Assembly: GCA_964525945.1 (NCBI GenBank)
Contig: CAZGKX010000068.1
Coordinates: 1-11,979, forward strand
Source of the DNA: CAZGKX01 sp964525945
GTDB taxonomy: Bacteria; Pseudomonadota; Gammaproteobacteria; Legionellales; Legionellaceae
Direction: 5' to 3'
Length of the DNA: 11,979 nucleotides
Below, one piece after another: positions 1 through 6,791 of the stretch. A program made the position numbers and the translations under genes. Every line of letters begins with the position of its first letter. The first letter of the stretch is position 1. The notes beneath the pieces are model-generated. The model searched no databases. It saw nothing but the letters and a program-made list of their open reading frames with translations, and was not told where the DNA came from.

Positions 1-111
1 CTTTGAAAATTATAGAATTAGGGTTAGAGTATTATGTGCTTGAGAAAGTGCCCCCTTAAATGGGAAAGAGCCCGAAATTTTTTATATTTATTCGTAACTA
101 CTTGATTTTAT

Positions 112-188
112 TGGTGGGCCCACTAGGACTTGAACCTAGGACCAACGGATTATGAGTCCGCTGCTCTGACCAACTGAGCTATAGGCCC
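112..188 (-). tRNA. ileX: tRNA-Ile2 (anticodon CAU, lysidine type)
   Basis: A complete 77-nt cloverleaf with encoded CCA can be folded on the minus strand. The acceptor stem is GGGCCTA/TGGGCCC with one G-T pair at 6-67. The D arm is GCTC/GAGC, the anticodon stem is GCGGA/TCCGT around loop CTCATAA, and the T arm is CTAGG/CCTAG around TTCAAGT. A CAU anticodon may belong to elongator Met, initiator Met or Ile2. The C4-G69 and C5-G68 pairs match the features recognised by TilS in Escherichia coli tRNA-Ile2, and the acceptor differs from elongator tRNA-Met. The 1-72 pair is G-C, so it is not an initiator. I therefore read it as the tRNA decoding AUA after C34 becomes lysidine. It lies downstream of rpoD in the same direction. 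A possible -10 (TACAAT, 199-204) lies just ahead, without a convincing -35. No terminator is clear between the tRNA and the window edge. Confidence 0.9.
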
Positions 189-202
189 AACACGGGTAAT
201 TG

Positions 203-237
203 TAATGGTTTATGGGGTTAAACACCATTATTTTTTT
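203..237 (+). terminator. Hairpin plus T-run, plus-strand oriented
   Basis: TAATGGT (203-209) pairs with ACCATTA (224-230), with two more A-T pairs beyond a single-base bulge, and is followed directly by seven T residues (231-237) on the plus strand. This is the layout of a weak, AT-rich intrinsic terminator for rightward transcription. No plus-strand gene is visible to its left, so its purpose is unclear. On the minus strand there is no T-run after the stem. Confidence 0.4.
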
Positions 238-259
238 AACGTTTTTCTCAATACGTGAT

Positions 260-296
260 AAAAAATGCATGATCGAGCATCCCTTTTAAATGCTCG
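260..296 (-). terminator. Possible weak terminator after rpoD
   Basis: CGAGCAT (274-280) pairs with ATGCTCG (290-296) around a 9-base loop. On the minus strand six T residues (265 down to 260) follow, but eight bases beyond the stem. A competing 4-bp stem (ATGC/GCAT) sits directly against the T-run. It is the only hairpin between rpoD and the tRNA with a T-run in the rpoD direction, so it could end rpoD transcription. The spacing is poor. Confidence 0.25.
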
Positions 297-372
297 GTTT
301 CCTAACGGTCGCGGTTCGGATAGAGTGGGGTGTTTTGAGTAAACAATCGGTGCCGTGCCAAGTTGGTTTTAG

Positions 373-406
373 GTCGTTACGGTGTGGCACACCGTAACGA
401 CTTTTT
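373..406 (+). terminator. Perfect 13-bp hairpin with T-run, plus-strand oriented
   Basis: GTCGTTACGGTGT (373-385) and ACACCGTAACGAC (389-401) form a perfect 13-bp stem with a 3-base loop, followed by TTTTT (402-406) on the plus strand. It begins 7 bases beyond the rpoD stop codon. By position it should serve rpoD, yet in the rpoD direction the stem is followed by CTAAAACC, not a T-run. It is either a 3'-end stabilising or processing hairpin for the rpoD mRNA or an intrinsic terminator for an unknown rightward transcript. Confidence 0.5.
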
Positions 407-408
407 AA

Positions 409-2274
409 TTAGCTCTCATCACCTTCTAAGAAACTGCGGAGTTTTTCGGAGCGTGAAGGGTGGCGAAGTTTGCGCAAGGCTTTGGCTTCAATTTGGCGAA
501 TACGTTCACGTGTGACATCAAATTGTTTGCCGACTTCTTCCAGGGTATGATCGGTGTTCATTTCGATACCAAAACGCATGCGCAATACTTTTGCTTCGCG
601 AGGCGTTAGGGTTTCTAGGATTTCCAAGGTGGCTTCGCGCAATCCTTCGGCGGTGGCGCAATCGATAGGGGATTCGATGTTTTCGTCTTGAATAAAATCA
701 CCCAAATGCGATTCATCATCATCACCCACCGGTGTTTCCATCGAAATGGGTTCTTTGGCTATTTTTAGAACTTTTCGAATTTTATCTTCGCTCAATTCCA
801 TTTTTTCAGCCAATTCTTCCGGTGTGGCTTCTCGGCCTGTTTCTTGCAAAATTTGACGAGAAATTCGGTTCAATTTATTGATGGTTTCAATCATGTGCAC
901 TGGAATACGAATCGTGCGCGCTTGATCGGCGATGGAGCGGGTGATGGCTTGTCGAATCCACCATGTCGCATAGGTTGAAAATTTATAACCACGACGGTAT
1001 TCAAATTTATCAACGGCTTTCATCAAACCGATGTTGCCTTCTTGAATTAAATCAAGAAATTGCAAACCGCGATTGGTGTACTTTTTAGCGATAGAAATAA
1101 CCAGTCTTAAATTGGCTTCAACCATTTCTTTTTTGGCGCGCCGCGCTTTTGCTTCACCAATCGACATTTCACGATTAATGTCTTTGATTTCACTGATGGT
1201 CAAACCGTATTCTTCTTCAAAAGCAGCTAAACGTGTTTGCAAATGCTTGATATCATTCGCGTATTCATTGATACGTGTTACATCGAGTTTTTTCTCATGT
1301 TTTTGGGTGACGGTATCGAGCCATTTTAAATCAGTTTCTTTGCCGGGGAATGTTTCAATAAACAATTTGCGTGGAATGCGTGCTTTTTCAATGCAAAGAC
1401 GCATGATATTGCGTTCAAATTCTCGAATGTGGTTGCGCAACTGACGAAAATGCCGGGTTAACTTATCCACTTGCCTGGAGGTTAATTTTAACTTTAAAAA
1501 CGATTCAGACATCGATTCAAGCAATTCCACCGATTTTTTTGAGGTACGGCCATGCGCTTTTAAAGCCTGCATTGCGTCTGCGTATTTTTCACGCAATTCA
1601 TCAAAATATATTTTGGCTTGCTCAGGATTGGGGCCGGCATCTACTTCACCAATGCCACCTTCACCATCGTCACTGTCCTCAATGATTTCATCGAGATCAG
1701 CGGCAACATCTTGTTGCGCATCTTCCAACATCGAACCAATGCTGGAAGGGGGGGCGCCTTCGTCTTCATCCGAGAAACCACTGATGATTTCATTCAGACG
1801 CATTTCTTCGGTCATGACCCGATCATAATCTTCCAGCACCAACTGCACGGTTTCTGGATAATGCGCCAATGAGCGTAAAACTTGGTAAATACCTTCCTCT
1901 ATGCGTTTCGCAATGCGAATTTCGCCTTCACGGGTTAACAATTCAACAGTACCCATTTCGCGCATGTACATGCGGACCGGGTCGGTCGTGCGACCTGTTT
2001 CTTTGTCCACTGATGCAAGAACTGCCGCAGCTTCTTCAACGTCTTCTGGAGCTTCTTCGGTGTTGCCGAGCAAGGCCAATTCATCTTCACTGGGAGGCAG
2101 TTCAAACACTTTGATATTCATGCCTTCAAGCATGCTGATGATGACGTCAAAATGCTCCGTATCAACGATATTGGGTAACAGATCGTTGATTTGTGAATAG
2201 GTCAAGTAATTTTGATCTTTACCTAAACTAATGACTTTTGTAATTTGCGATCGTTGCTGTTCTTGTTCGTTCAT
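409..2274 (-). CDS. rpoD: RNA polymerase primary sigma factor RpoD (sigma-70)
   Basis: The 621-residue product matches E. coli RpoD (613 residues) nearly end to end. It directs core RNA polymerase to housekeeping promoters. Region 1.1 spans about residues 1-80. Region 1.2 carries DPVRMYMREMGTVELLTREG (98-117). An acidic non-conserved segment lies at about 165-215. Region 2 (about 380-460) includes the core-binding helix and the -10 recognition helix YATWWIRQAITRSIADQART (435-454). Region 3 follows (about 465-540). Region 4 (about 555-610) has the -35 recognition helix-turn-helix LEEVGKQFDVTRERIRQIEA (578-597). All key parts are intact. The ATG at 2274 gives the expected N-terminus, but no clear Shine-Dalgarno sequence precedes it. 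The gene lies 84 bp downstream of dnaG, last coding gene of the rpsU-yqeY-dnaG-rpoD cluster, and may also have its own promoter in that gap. Confidence 0.98.
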   Translation of the reverse strand: MNEQEQQRSQITKVISLGKDQNYLTYSQINDLLPNIVDTEHFDVIISMLEGMNIKVFELPPSEDELALLGNTEEAPEDVEEAAAVLASVDKETGRTTDPVRMYMREMGTVELLTREGEIRIAKRIEEGIYQVLRSLAHYPETVQLVLEDYDRVMTEEMRLNEIISGFSDEDEGAPPSSIGSMLEDAQQDVAADLDEIIEDSDDGEGGIGEVDAGPNPEQAKIYFDELREKYADAMQALKAHGRTSKKSVELLESMSESFLKLKLTSRQVDKLTRHFRQLRNHIREFERNIMRLCIEKARIPRKLFIETFPGKETDLKWLDTVTQKHEKKLDVTRINEYANDIKHLQTRLAAFEEEYGLTISEIKDINREMSIGEAKARRAKKEMVEANLRLVISIAKKYTNRGLQFLDLIQEGNIGLMKAVDKFEYRRGYKFSTYATWWIRQAITRSIADQARTIRIPVHMIETINKLNRISRQILQETGREATPEELAEKMELSEDKIRKVLKIAKEPISMETPVGDDDESHLGDFIQDENIESPIDCATAEGLREATLEILETLTPREAKVLRMRFGIEMNTDHTLEEVGKQFDVTRERIRQIEAKALRKLRHPSRSEKLRSFLEGDES

Positions 2275-2327
2275 ATTGTGAGTACTTTCTATAGTAGGAG
2301 GGTTTTAGAAGACAGAAAAATGATTCA

Positions 2328-2357
2328 ATTATAAACTGGCTTACACCAACATGCCAG
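2328..2357 (-). promoter_or_regulatory. Candidate internal promoter for rpoD
   Basis: In the dnaG-rpoD gap the minus strand shows CTGGCA (2357-2352, 4 of 6 to consensus -35), an 18-bp spacer and a perfect TATAAT (2333-2328). Transcription would start near 2321, giving a leader of about 47 bases. The -35 overlaps a 5-bp inverted repeat (CTGGC/GCCAG). Separate rpoD promoters within this operon are known in E. coli; the match here is inferred from sequence only. Confidence 0.45.
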
Positions 2358-2358
2358 C

Positions 2359-4086
2359 TTATTCTGTATTATTTTTGTGTCGTTGTTTTAATAAATCTTG
2401 CAGCTCATGGCGTTCAATTTCTGTGAGCCCAGGATGGCGTGCTTTCTCCAACAAATGCTTGATTTTATCCTCTTTATTTTGTGCTGCGAGAAAGAAAATA
2501 ATGTCTGTAAATTCATGCAGAAGGGCTTCTTCTGAAACTTGATGCTCCCAAGCGGCTAGCTTATTGAGTGATTCAAAGAACGGGGTTTCTCGCCATAATT
2601 CCACCAATCTTGCTGTGGTGATGGCGGGATTTTTTAATATTTGTTCCATCAAGGTTTTTAAAACATGGTGTTTTTTTTCTTTGAGCATGGACGGTGCAAT
2701 TTGCGTTGCACACAATGCCAAAAGGTCAGGGTGTTGCAGCATAATGGACGTAGCTACACGCAGGGGCGTGCGGGAGATATTTTTTTCTTTTTCGACCTTG
2801 ATTTCGGGGGTTTGTTGAAGTAGTAATTGCTGCAATCGATGGCCTTCAATCCGCGTGATACGGGATAGTTCATCCATCAGCAATTGTTTGTAAGGACCAT
2901 CGGCCATTTTTTCAAGATAGGGTTTTGCCTGATTGATCATTTGGCTTTTGCTGGCCAAACTACGGGTGTCGAGGTCTTGAGTTAATTTATCCAAAAAAAA
3001 CCGATGCAAGGGGAGCGCTTGCTGTAACCGAGCAAGAAAAGCTGCAGGGCCTTCTTTTCGAACCAAGCTATCCGGATCTTCTCCCTCCGGTAAAAAAATA
3101 AAATTTGCATCAAGGCCGCCATTGGTGTGCGGCAGAGTGTTGACCAAAGCTCGCCAAGCTGCATTCCTACCGGCTTCATCGCCATCAAAACAAAAGATAA
3201 GTTGTTGGGTGTGTTTGCTTAGCAGTTGCACATGGTAAGAGCTTGTTGCTGTGCCTAGGGCTGCAACAACATTGTAGATGCCGTGCTGCGCCAATGCGAT
3301 GACGTCCATATACCCCTCAACAATAATGATTTGAGTGATATTTTTTTGGCGCGAAAGCAGTTGGTGCAAACCATAGAGCTCACGATTTTTTTGAAAAATA
3401 ATGGTTTCTGGGGAATTCAGGTATTTCGGTTTTTGGTCAGGCGTTAAAGCTCGCGCTCCAAACCCAATAATACGGCCATTTCTATCATGAATCGGAAAGG
3501 TGACGCGTTCGCGATAGCGATCGTAGGTTTTTCCATCTTCTTTGGCAATCAGCATACCGGTGGTGATGAGTTCAGATTTAAACGGTTTAAATTGCAACTC
3601 AAGGGTGTGCCAGCCTGCTGGAGCATACCCCAGTTGGTATAAGCGCGCCACCTCACCATTCACACCACGTTGTTTTAAGTAGTGGATAGCGTGTTCAGAT
3701 GTTTTCAACAATTGTTGGTAATGTTGATTCACCCGCGACAGCAATTGGTACAAATTGGCGGATTCTTTGGAATGATCGGTTTTGCCTTCCTTGGGAACTT
3801 GCATGCCCGCGCGTGCGGCCAATGTTTCAATGGCATCGGGAAAATTCAAATGCAAGTAATTCATGGTAAAGTTAATGACATTGCCGCTGGCGCTACAACC
3901 AAAGCAATGGTAAAACTGTTTTTTAGCCACCACATTGAAGGACGGTGTTTTTTCGTGGTGGAAAGGGCAGCAAGCGATATGACTATTGCCCCGATGTTTC
4001 AGAGGCACATAGCTATCGATCAATTCGACGATGTCGATGCGATGAATTAATTCATCAATGAAGGGTTGAGGGATTAAACCTTGCAT
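2359..4086 (-). CDS. dnaG: DNA primase DnaG
   Basis: DnaG makes the RNA primers for leading- and lagging-strand DNA synthesis, working with the DnaB helicase at the fork. The 575-residue product is close to the E. coli length (581). The N-terminal zinc-ribbon has C40, H43, C61 and C64 in the expected spacing (CCPFHHEKTPSF, FYHCFGCSASGN). The catalytic core holds the RYRERVTFPIHD segment near 191-201. The TOPRIM motifs are VEGYMD (256-261) and DGDEAG (301-306), which supply the metal-binding acids. The C-terminal part (about 430-575) would be the helicase-binding domain. I chose the ATG at 4086: it yields MQGLIPQPFI, which aligns with E. coli MAGRIPRVFI, and GAGAG lies 10 bases upstream. A TTG nine bases earlier is open but leaves almost no space for that ribosome site. 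The gene lies 103 bp after yqeY. Confidence 0.97.
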   Translation of the reverse strand: MQGLIPQPFIDELIHRIDIVELIDSYVPLKHRGNSHIACCPFHHEKTPSFNVVAKKQFYHCFGCSASGNVINFTMNYLHLNFPDAIETLAARAGMQVPKEGKTDHSKESANLYQLLSRVNQHYQQLLKTSEHAIHYLKQRGVNGEVARLYQLGYAPAGWHTLELQFKPFKSELITTGMLIAKEDGKTYDRYRERVTFPIHDRNGRIIGFGARALTPDQKPKYLNSPETIIFQKNRELYGLHQLLSRQKNITQIIIVEGYMDVIALAQHGIYNVVAALGTATSSYHVQLLSKHTQQLIFCFDGDEAGRNAAWRALVNTLPHTNGGLDANFIFLPEGEDPDSLVRKEGPAAFLARLQQALPLHRFFLDKLTQDLDTRSLASKSQMINQAKPYLEKMADGPYKQLLMDELSRITRIEGHRLQQLLLQQTPEIKVEKEKNISRTPLRVATSIMLQHPDLLALCATQIAPSMLKEKKHHVLKTLMEQILKNPAITTARLVELWRETPFFESLNKLAAWEHQVSEEALLHEFTDIIFFLAAQNKEDKIKHLLEKARHPGLTEIERHELQDLLKQRHKNNTE

Positions 4087-4150
4087 AGGAAACAATCTCT
4101 CTTATTTGCGCCATACCCCTTGAGGGCAATGGAAAAACAGTTTGCTGATT

Positions 4151-4194
4151 CCTGATGAGGCGGCGTGATCGCCACATGGGTTGCTAAAATCAGG
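4151..4194 (-). other. Hairpin between yqeY and dnaG, possible attenuator
   Basis: On the minus strand CCTGAT (4194-4189), overlapping the yqeY stop codon, pairs with ATCAGG (4156-4151). Inside it a second stem GTGGCG/CGCCGC closes a 4-base ATCA loop. A short CAG/CTG hairpin followed by TTTTT lies a few bases further on (about 4138-4149). The E. coli operon has a partial terminator just ahead of dnaG that keeps primase levels low; this structure sits at the same place, but a matching role is my inference. Confidence 0.35.
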
Positions 4195-4633
4195 TTAGTT
4201 TTGCTTTGATCAATGCGCTCACTTTGCTCATATCTGCGCGCCCTTGCATTAAAGGCTTTAACTCGGCCATTACTTTGCCCATGTCGCTCATTTTTTCGGC
4301 GTTCACGGCTGCAACAGCTTGTTCTATCATGGCAGAAATTTCAGCATCAGAGAGTGGCTCTGGCATGTAGTGCGTGATAATACCCAGCTCAAATTGCTCT
4401 TGCTCGACTAAATCATGCCGTTCAGCTGCTTTAAACTGAGTGATGGATTCATTGCGTTGTTTTGCCAGTTTGTCAAGAATGACTAACATCCGAGCATCAT
4501 CAATTTCAATGCGTTCGTCGACCTCAATCTGCTTAATGGCAGCAGTGATCAGACGCAGCGCATCCAGCTTCTTTTTATCTCTGGCGCGCATTGCATCTTT
4601 CAAATCATTATTGATTTGTTCTTTGACACTCAT
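4190..4633 (-). CDS. GatB/YqeY-domain protein
   Basis: The 147-residue product is a full-length YqeY-family protein. The family resembles the C-terminal tail domain of the GatB subunit of the tRNA-dependent amidotransferase, which suggests a tRNA-linked role, but the function of the free-standing protein is not established. The sequence is all-helical in appearance: a basic N-terminal half with the typical MRARDKKKLDALRLITAAIK stretch, the HYMPEPLSDAEI segment near the middle, and the conserved C-terminal part MSDMGKVMAELKPLMQGRAD. Its ATG overlaps the rpsU stop codon in an ATGA, so translation of the two is probably coupled. A yqeY gene between rpsU and dnaG is common outside the enteric bacteria (general knowledge). 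Nothing appears damaged. Confidence 0.92.
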   Translation of the reverse strand: MSVKEQINNDLKDAMRARDKKKLDALRLITAAIKQIEVDERIEIDDARMLVILDKLAKQRNESITQFKAAERHDLVEQEQFELGIITHYMPEPLSDAEISAMIEQAVAAVNAEKMSDMGKVMAELKPLMQGRADMSKVSALIKAKLT

Positions 4634-4863
4634 GATTTTTTGCGATGACGCTTGGTAACACGACCGACAACGGTATCACGTGATAATTTTTTCAAGTGGC
4701 GTTTTACAGCAGCAGCTTGTTTACGTTTACGCTCAGCAGTGGGTTTTTCATAAAACTCACGACGACGTAATTCAGTCAGTAAACCTGCTTTTTCACAGGA
4801 ACGCTTAAAACGGCGTAATGCGTACTCAGGGTTTTCGCCTTCTTTCACGCGAACGGTGGGCAT
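4630..4863 (-). CDS. rpsU: 30S ribosomal protein S21
   Basis: The 77-residue, strongly basic product begins MPTVRVKEGENPEYALRRFK and contains CEKAGLLTELRRREFYEKPT, both hallmarks of S21. S21 binds the 30S subunit platform near the anti-Shine-Dalgarno end of 16S rRNA and assists initiation. E. coli S21 has 71 residues; the extra length here is a basic C-terminal tail ending in TKRHRKKS. The ATG at 4863 has GAGG (4875-4872) with an 8-base spacer. It is the first gene of the operon and is preceded by a near-consensus promoter; its stop overlaps the start of yqeY. Confidence 0.97.
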   Translation of the reverse strand: MPTVRVKEGENPEYALRRFKRSCEKAGLLTELRRREFYEKPTAERKRKQAAAVKRHLKKLSRDTVVGRVTKRHRKKS

Positions 4864-4902
4864 TCAATAGTCCTCGGTTATATTCATATCAATAGGGTGG
4901 CA

Positions 4903-4931
4903 ATTCTAATGCGTCAAATAGCCGTCGTCAA
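4903..4931 (-). promoter_or_regulatory. Sigma-70 promoter of the rpsU operon
   Basis: On the minus strand TTGACG (4931-4926, 5 of 6) and TAGAAT (4908-4903, 5 of 6) are separated by exactly 17 bp. Transcription would start near 4896, leaving a leader of about 33 bases that contains the rpsU ribosome-binding site. This is the best promoter match in the window and would drive rpsU-yqeY-dnaG-rpoD. Confidence 0.75.
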
Positions 4932-4949
4932 GTCAATATTTGCATTGAC
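4932..4949. promoter_or_regulatory. Dyad between the divergent promoters
   Basis: GTCAAT (4932-4937) and ATTGAC (4944-4949) form a perfect inverted repeat with a 6-base centre. It lies between the rpsU -35 (4926-4931) and overlaps the tsaD -35 (4945-4950). It could be an operator acting on both promoters, or simply two opposed TTGAC-like elements. Confidence 0.35.
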
Positions 4950-4973
4950 AATCATTAAGTGATTAATTATTGT
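4945..4973 (+). promoter_or_regulatory. Promoter of tsaD
   Basis: A perfect TTGACA (4945-4950) is followed after 17 bp by TATTGT (4968-4973, 4 of 6). Transcription would begin near 4980, 27 bases ahead of the chosen tsaD ATG. An upstream GTG at 4959 would lie outside such a transcript. Confidence 0.6.
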
Positions 4974-5006
4974 TCGTTGCGTGATGGAATGAAACCCTGG
5001 AGTAGC

Positions 5007-6035
5007 ATGCTGGTATTAGGTATTGAATCGTCTTGTGATGAAACAGGCGTAGCGGTATATGGTTCAGAGCAGGGCCTGTTGGCGCATGCTTTGTATTCAC
5101 AAGTTGCTCTTCACAAACAATTTGGCGGTGTGGTGCCCGAGCTGGCCTCGCGTGATCACGTAAAACATATTGTGCATTTAGTGGATGAAGCTTTGGCCCA
5201 AGCGCAATTGCATAAAACCGATCTAGATGCGATCGCCTATACGGCAGGACCTGGGTTGATTGGCGCCTTGTTAACAGGAGCATGCTTTGCCAAAAGTTTG
5301 GCTTTTGCATTGCAAATTCCAGCGTTAGCGGTTCACCATTTAGAAGCCCATATACTGGCGGCAAAATTGGAAACGCCGACGTTAGCGTTTCCATTTCTGG
5401 TTTTGTTGGTTTCCGGCGGGCATACTCAATTGCTCGAGGCGCGAGCGTTGGGGGATTACCACTTGTTAGGGGATACTTTAGACGACGCGGTCGGAGAAGC
5501 TTTTGATAAAACGGCCAAATTGATGGGGATCGCATACCCTGGCGGCGCGTTACTTGCGCAACTGGCCGATGAGGCCACAATCTTGTCCACCATTCCAGCT
5601 TTTCCTCGTCCCATGACGGATCGACCGGGGCTTGATTTTAGTTTCAGCGGATTGAAAACCCATGCTTTAACCGCTTGGCAAAATTGCAGTCAAGATCAAA
5701 ACGCGCGCGCCGCAATTGCTCGCGCTTTTCAAACCGCGGTGGTGGAAACCTTGATCATTAAGTGCCGGCGCGCTATTCAACAGACGGGCTGCTCGCGTTT
5801 GGTGGTGGCAGGGGGTGTTGGTGCAAACCGTGCTTTGCGGCAAGCTTTAACCCATCTCACGGCAGAATTGTCTGGGGAGGTTTATTTCCCTCGTCTTGAA
5901 TATTGCACGGACAATGGTGCGATGGTTGCTTATGCAGGGTGCATGCATTTATTAACGGGTGCTCAAGATGAGTCGTTAGCCATTGAGGTGAAAGCCAGGT
6001 GGCCGTTGCATGAAACATGTTCCCCCGCCGGTTAG
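5007..6035 (+). CDS. tsaD: tRNA N6-adenosine threonylcarbamoyltransferase TsaD
   Basis: TsaD, with TsaB and TsaE, transfers the threonylcarbamoyl group made by TsaC onto A37 of tRNAs that read ANN codons (t6A). The 342-residue protein (E. coli 337) starts MLVLGIESSCDETGVAVY, matching the E. coli start MRVLGIETSCDE. The metal-binding histidines are H111 and H115 in HHLEAH, and the third ligand is D302 in CTDNGAMVAYAG. Nucleotide-binding segments include SGGHTQL (136-142), GEAFDKTAKLMG (163-174), PGG (178-180) and AGGVGANRAL (268-277). I chose the ATG at 5007: GGAG lies just upstream (4999-5002), and starts at 4959 (GTG) and 4989 (ATG) add a non-conserved extension. It is divergent from rpsU, the usual gammaproteobacterial arrangement, and converges on plsY with 9 bp between stop codons. 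Confidence 0.96.
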   Translation: MLVLGIESSCDETGVAVYGSEQGLLAHALYSQVALHKQFGGVVPELASRDHVKHIVHLVDEALAQAQLHKTDLDAIAYTAGPGLIGALLTGACFAKSLAFALQIPALAVHHLEAHILAAKLETPTLAFPFLVLLVSGGHTQLLEARALGDYHLLGDTLDDAVGEAFDKTAKLMGIAYPGGALLAQLADEATILSTIPAFPRPMTDRPGLDFSFSGLKTHALTAWQNCSQDQNARAAIARAFQTAVVETLIIKCRRAIQQTGCSRLVVAGGVGANRALRQALTHLTAELSGEVYFPRLEYCTDNGAMVAYAGCMHLLTGAQDESLAIEVKARWPLHETCSPAG

Positions 6036-6044
6036 ATCATCTCG

Positions 6045-6656
6045 TTATTTGCTTTGTTGTTTAAAATTAATTTTTGGCTCTGTGCCATCGAATAAACGCG
6101 ACAAATTTTGATGGTGTTTATATAAAATAAAAATCGCGATAAACAATAAGGGTAAAAATGCTTCCAGGCCGCCTATCAAATAGAGCGAGTAAAATGGCGC
6201 CAGTAAGATTGCAGAAATTGAGGCGAGCGAGGAATAACGTGAGAAATTAGCAATCACAAGCCAAGTTGCCAACACCCACACTCCTAAAAAAAAGTTAAAT
6301 CCAAACATCGCACCGATGGCCGTGGCCACCCCTTTACCGCCTTTCAATCCAAAGAAAATCGGGTACATATGACCAAACACGGCGGCTAGGCATATAAAGC
6401 CGAGTGCTGCATGCCCAGCGCCGCCAAATTTTGCCAGTAACACAGGGAGTGTTCCTTTGAGCATGTCTGCTAGCAACACAATAATGGCGTATTTTTTACC
6501 CGACAAACGCAACACATTGGTGGCGCCTGGGTTTTTGGAACCCTCACTGCGCGGATCCGGCAAATCAAACAAGCGGGCTACGATCACGGCAGAACAAATG
6601 GAGCCAATCAGGTAGGCAACAACCAGGAAAAACAATACGGCAAAGAAATGGATCAT
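6045..6656 (-). CDS. plsY: Acyl-phosphate:glycerol-3-phosphate acyltransferase PlsY
   Basis: PlsY moves the acyl group from acyl-phosphate (made by PlsX) to glycerol-3-phosphate, giving lysophosphatidic acid, the first membrane step of phospholipid synthesis. The 203-residue product is highly hydrophobic with several membrane segments starting at about residues 4-28. The three family motifs are present: GSKNPGATNVLR (39-50), GHMYPIFFGLKGGKGVAT (95-112) and RYSSLASI (140-147), plus the C-terminal HHQNLSRLFDGTEPK (181-195). The ATG at 6656 has AGGTGA close upstream. It converges with tsaD; its 130-bp upstream gap holds a possible promoter. Confidence 0.96.
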   Translation of the reverse strand: MIHFFAVLFFLVVAYLIGSICSAVIVARLFDLPDPRSEGSKNPGATNVLRLSGKKYAIIVLLADMLKGTLPVLLAKFGGAGHAALGFICLAAVFGHMYPIFFGLKGGKGVATAIGAMFGFNFFLGVWVLATWLVIANFSRYSSLASISAILLAPFYSLYLIGGLEAFLPLLFIAIFILYKHHQNLSRLFDGTEPKINFKQQSK

Positions 6657-6708
6657 GACTCACCTATAAAGGATACACATGCTGTTATTATTAAATAAAG
6701 TTGTGCAT

Positions 6709-6737
6709 TTTAGAAGAACATTTCCACGTTATGACAA
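6709..6737 (-). promoter_or_regulatory. Candidate promoter for plsY
   Basis: On the minus strand TTGTCA (6737-6732, 5 of 6) and TCTAAA (6714-6709, 4 of 6) are 17 bp apart. A start near 6702 would give a leader of about 45 bases. It suggests plsY can be expressed apart from the hydrolase gene upstream. Confidence 0.4.
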
Positions 6738-6759
6738 AAAATACTGCCAACCCATGCTG

Positions 6760-6791
6760 CGTAACGCGGGTTTTTGGTGTGGCGCGTTATG
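6760..6791 (-). other. 3'-end hairpin of the hydrolase gene
   Basis: CGTAACGCG (6760-6768) pairs with CGCGTTATG (6783-6791), nine pairs including one G-T, around a 14-base loop. It overlaps the hydrolase stop codon (6787-6789). On the minus strand a run of six T lies about a dozen bases further on, so it may be a weak terminator or an mRNA-end structure. Confidence 0.3.

Noticed and set aside
1..111. C-rich and G-rich runs near 50-75 that might form a tRNA terminator.
   Set aside because: Only 3-bp stems can be drawn and the T-run lies on the wrong side for the tRNA direction.
265..342. 25-codon plus-strand frame in the rpoD-tRNA gap.
   Set aside because: It has no ribosome site and no recognisable composition; a short frame of this size is expected by chance.
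4087..4095. TTG start extending DnaG by three residues.
   Set aside because: The GAGAG ribosome site lies one base from the TTG but ten from the ATG at 4086, and the ATG aligns with E. coli DnaG.
4959..5006. Upstream GTG start extending TsaD by 16 residues.
   Set aside because: The extension is not conserved and the GTG lies inside the predicted promoter; the ATG at 5007 matches the family start.
4963..5580. Minus-strand 205-codon frame opposite tsaD.
   Set aside because: It is antisense to a fully conserved tsaD; its product is proline- and arginine-rich without domain features.
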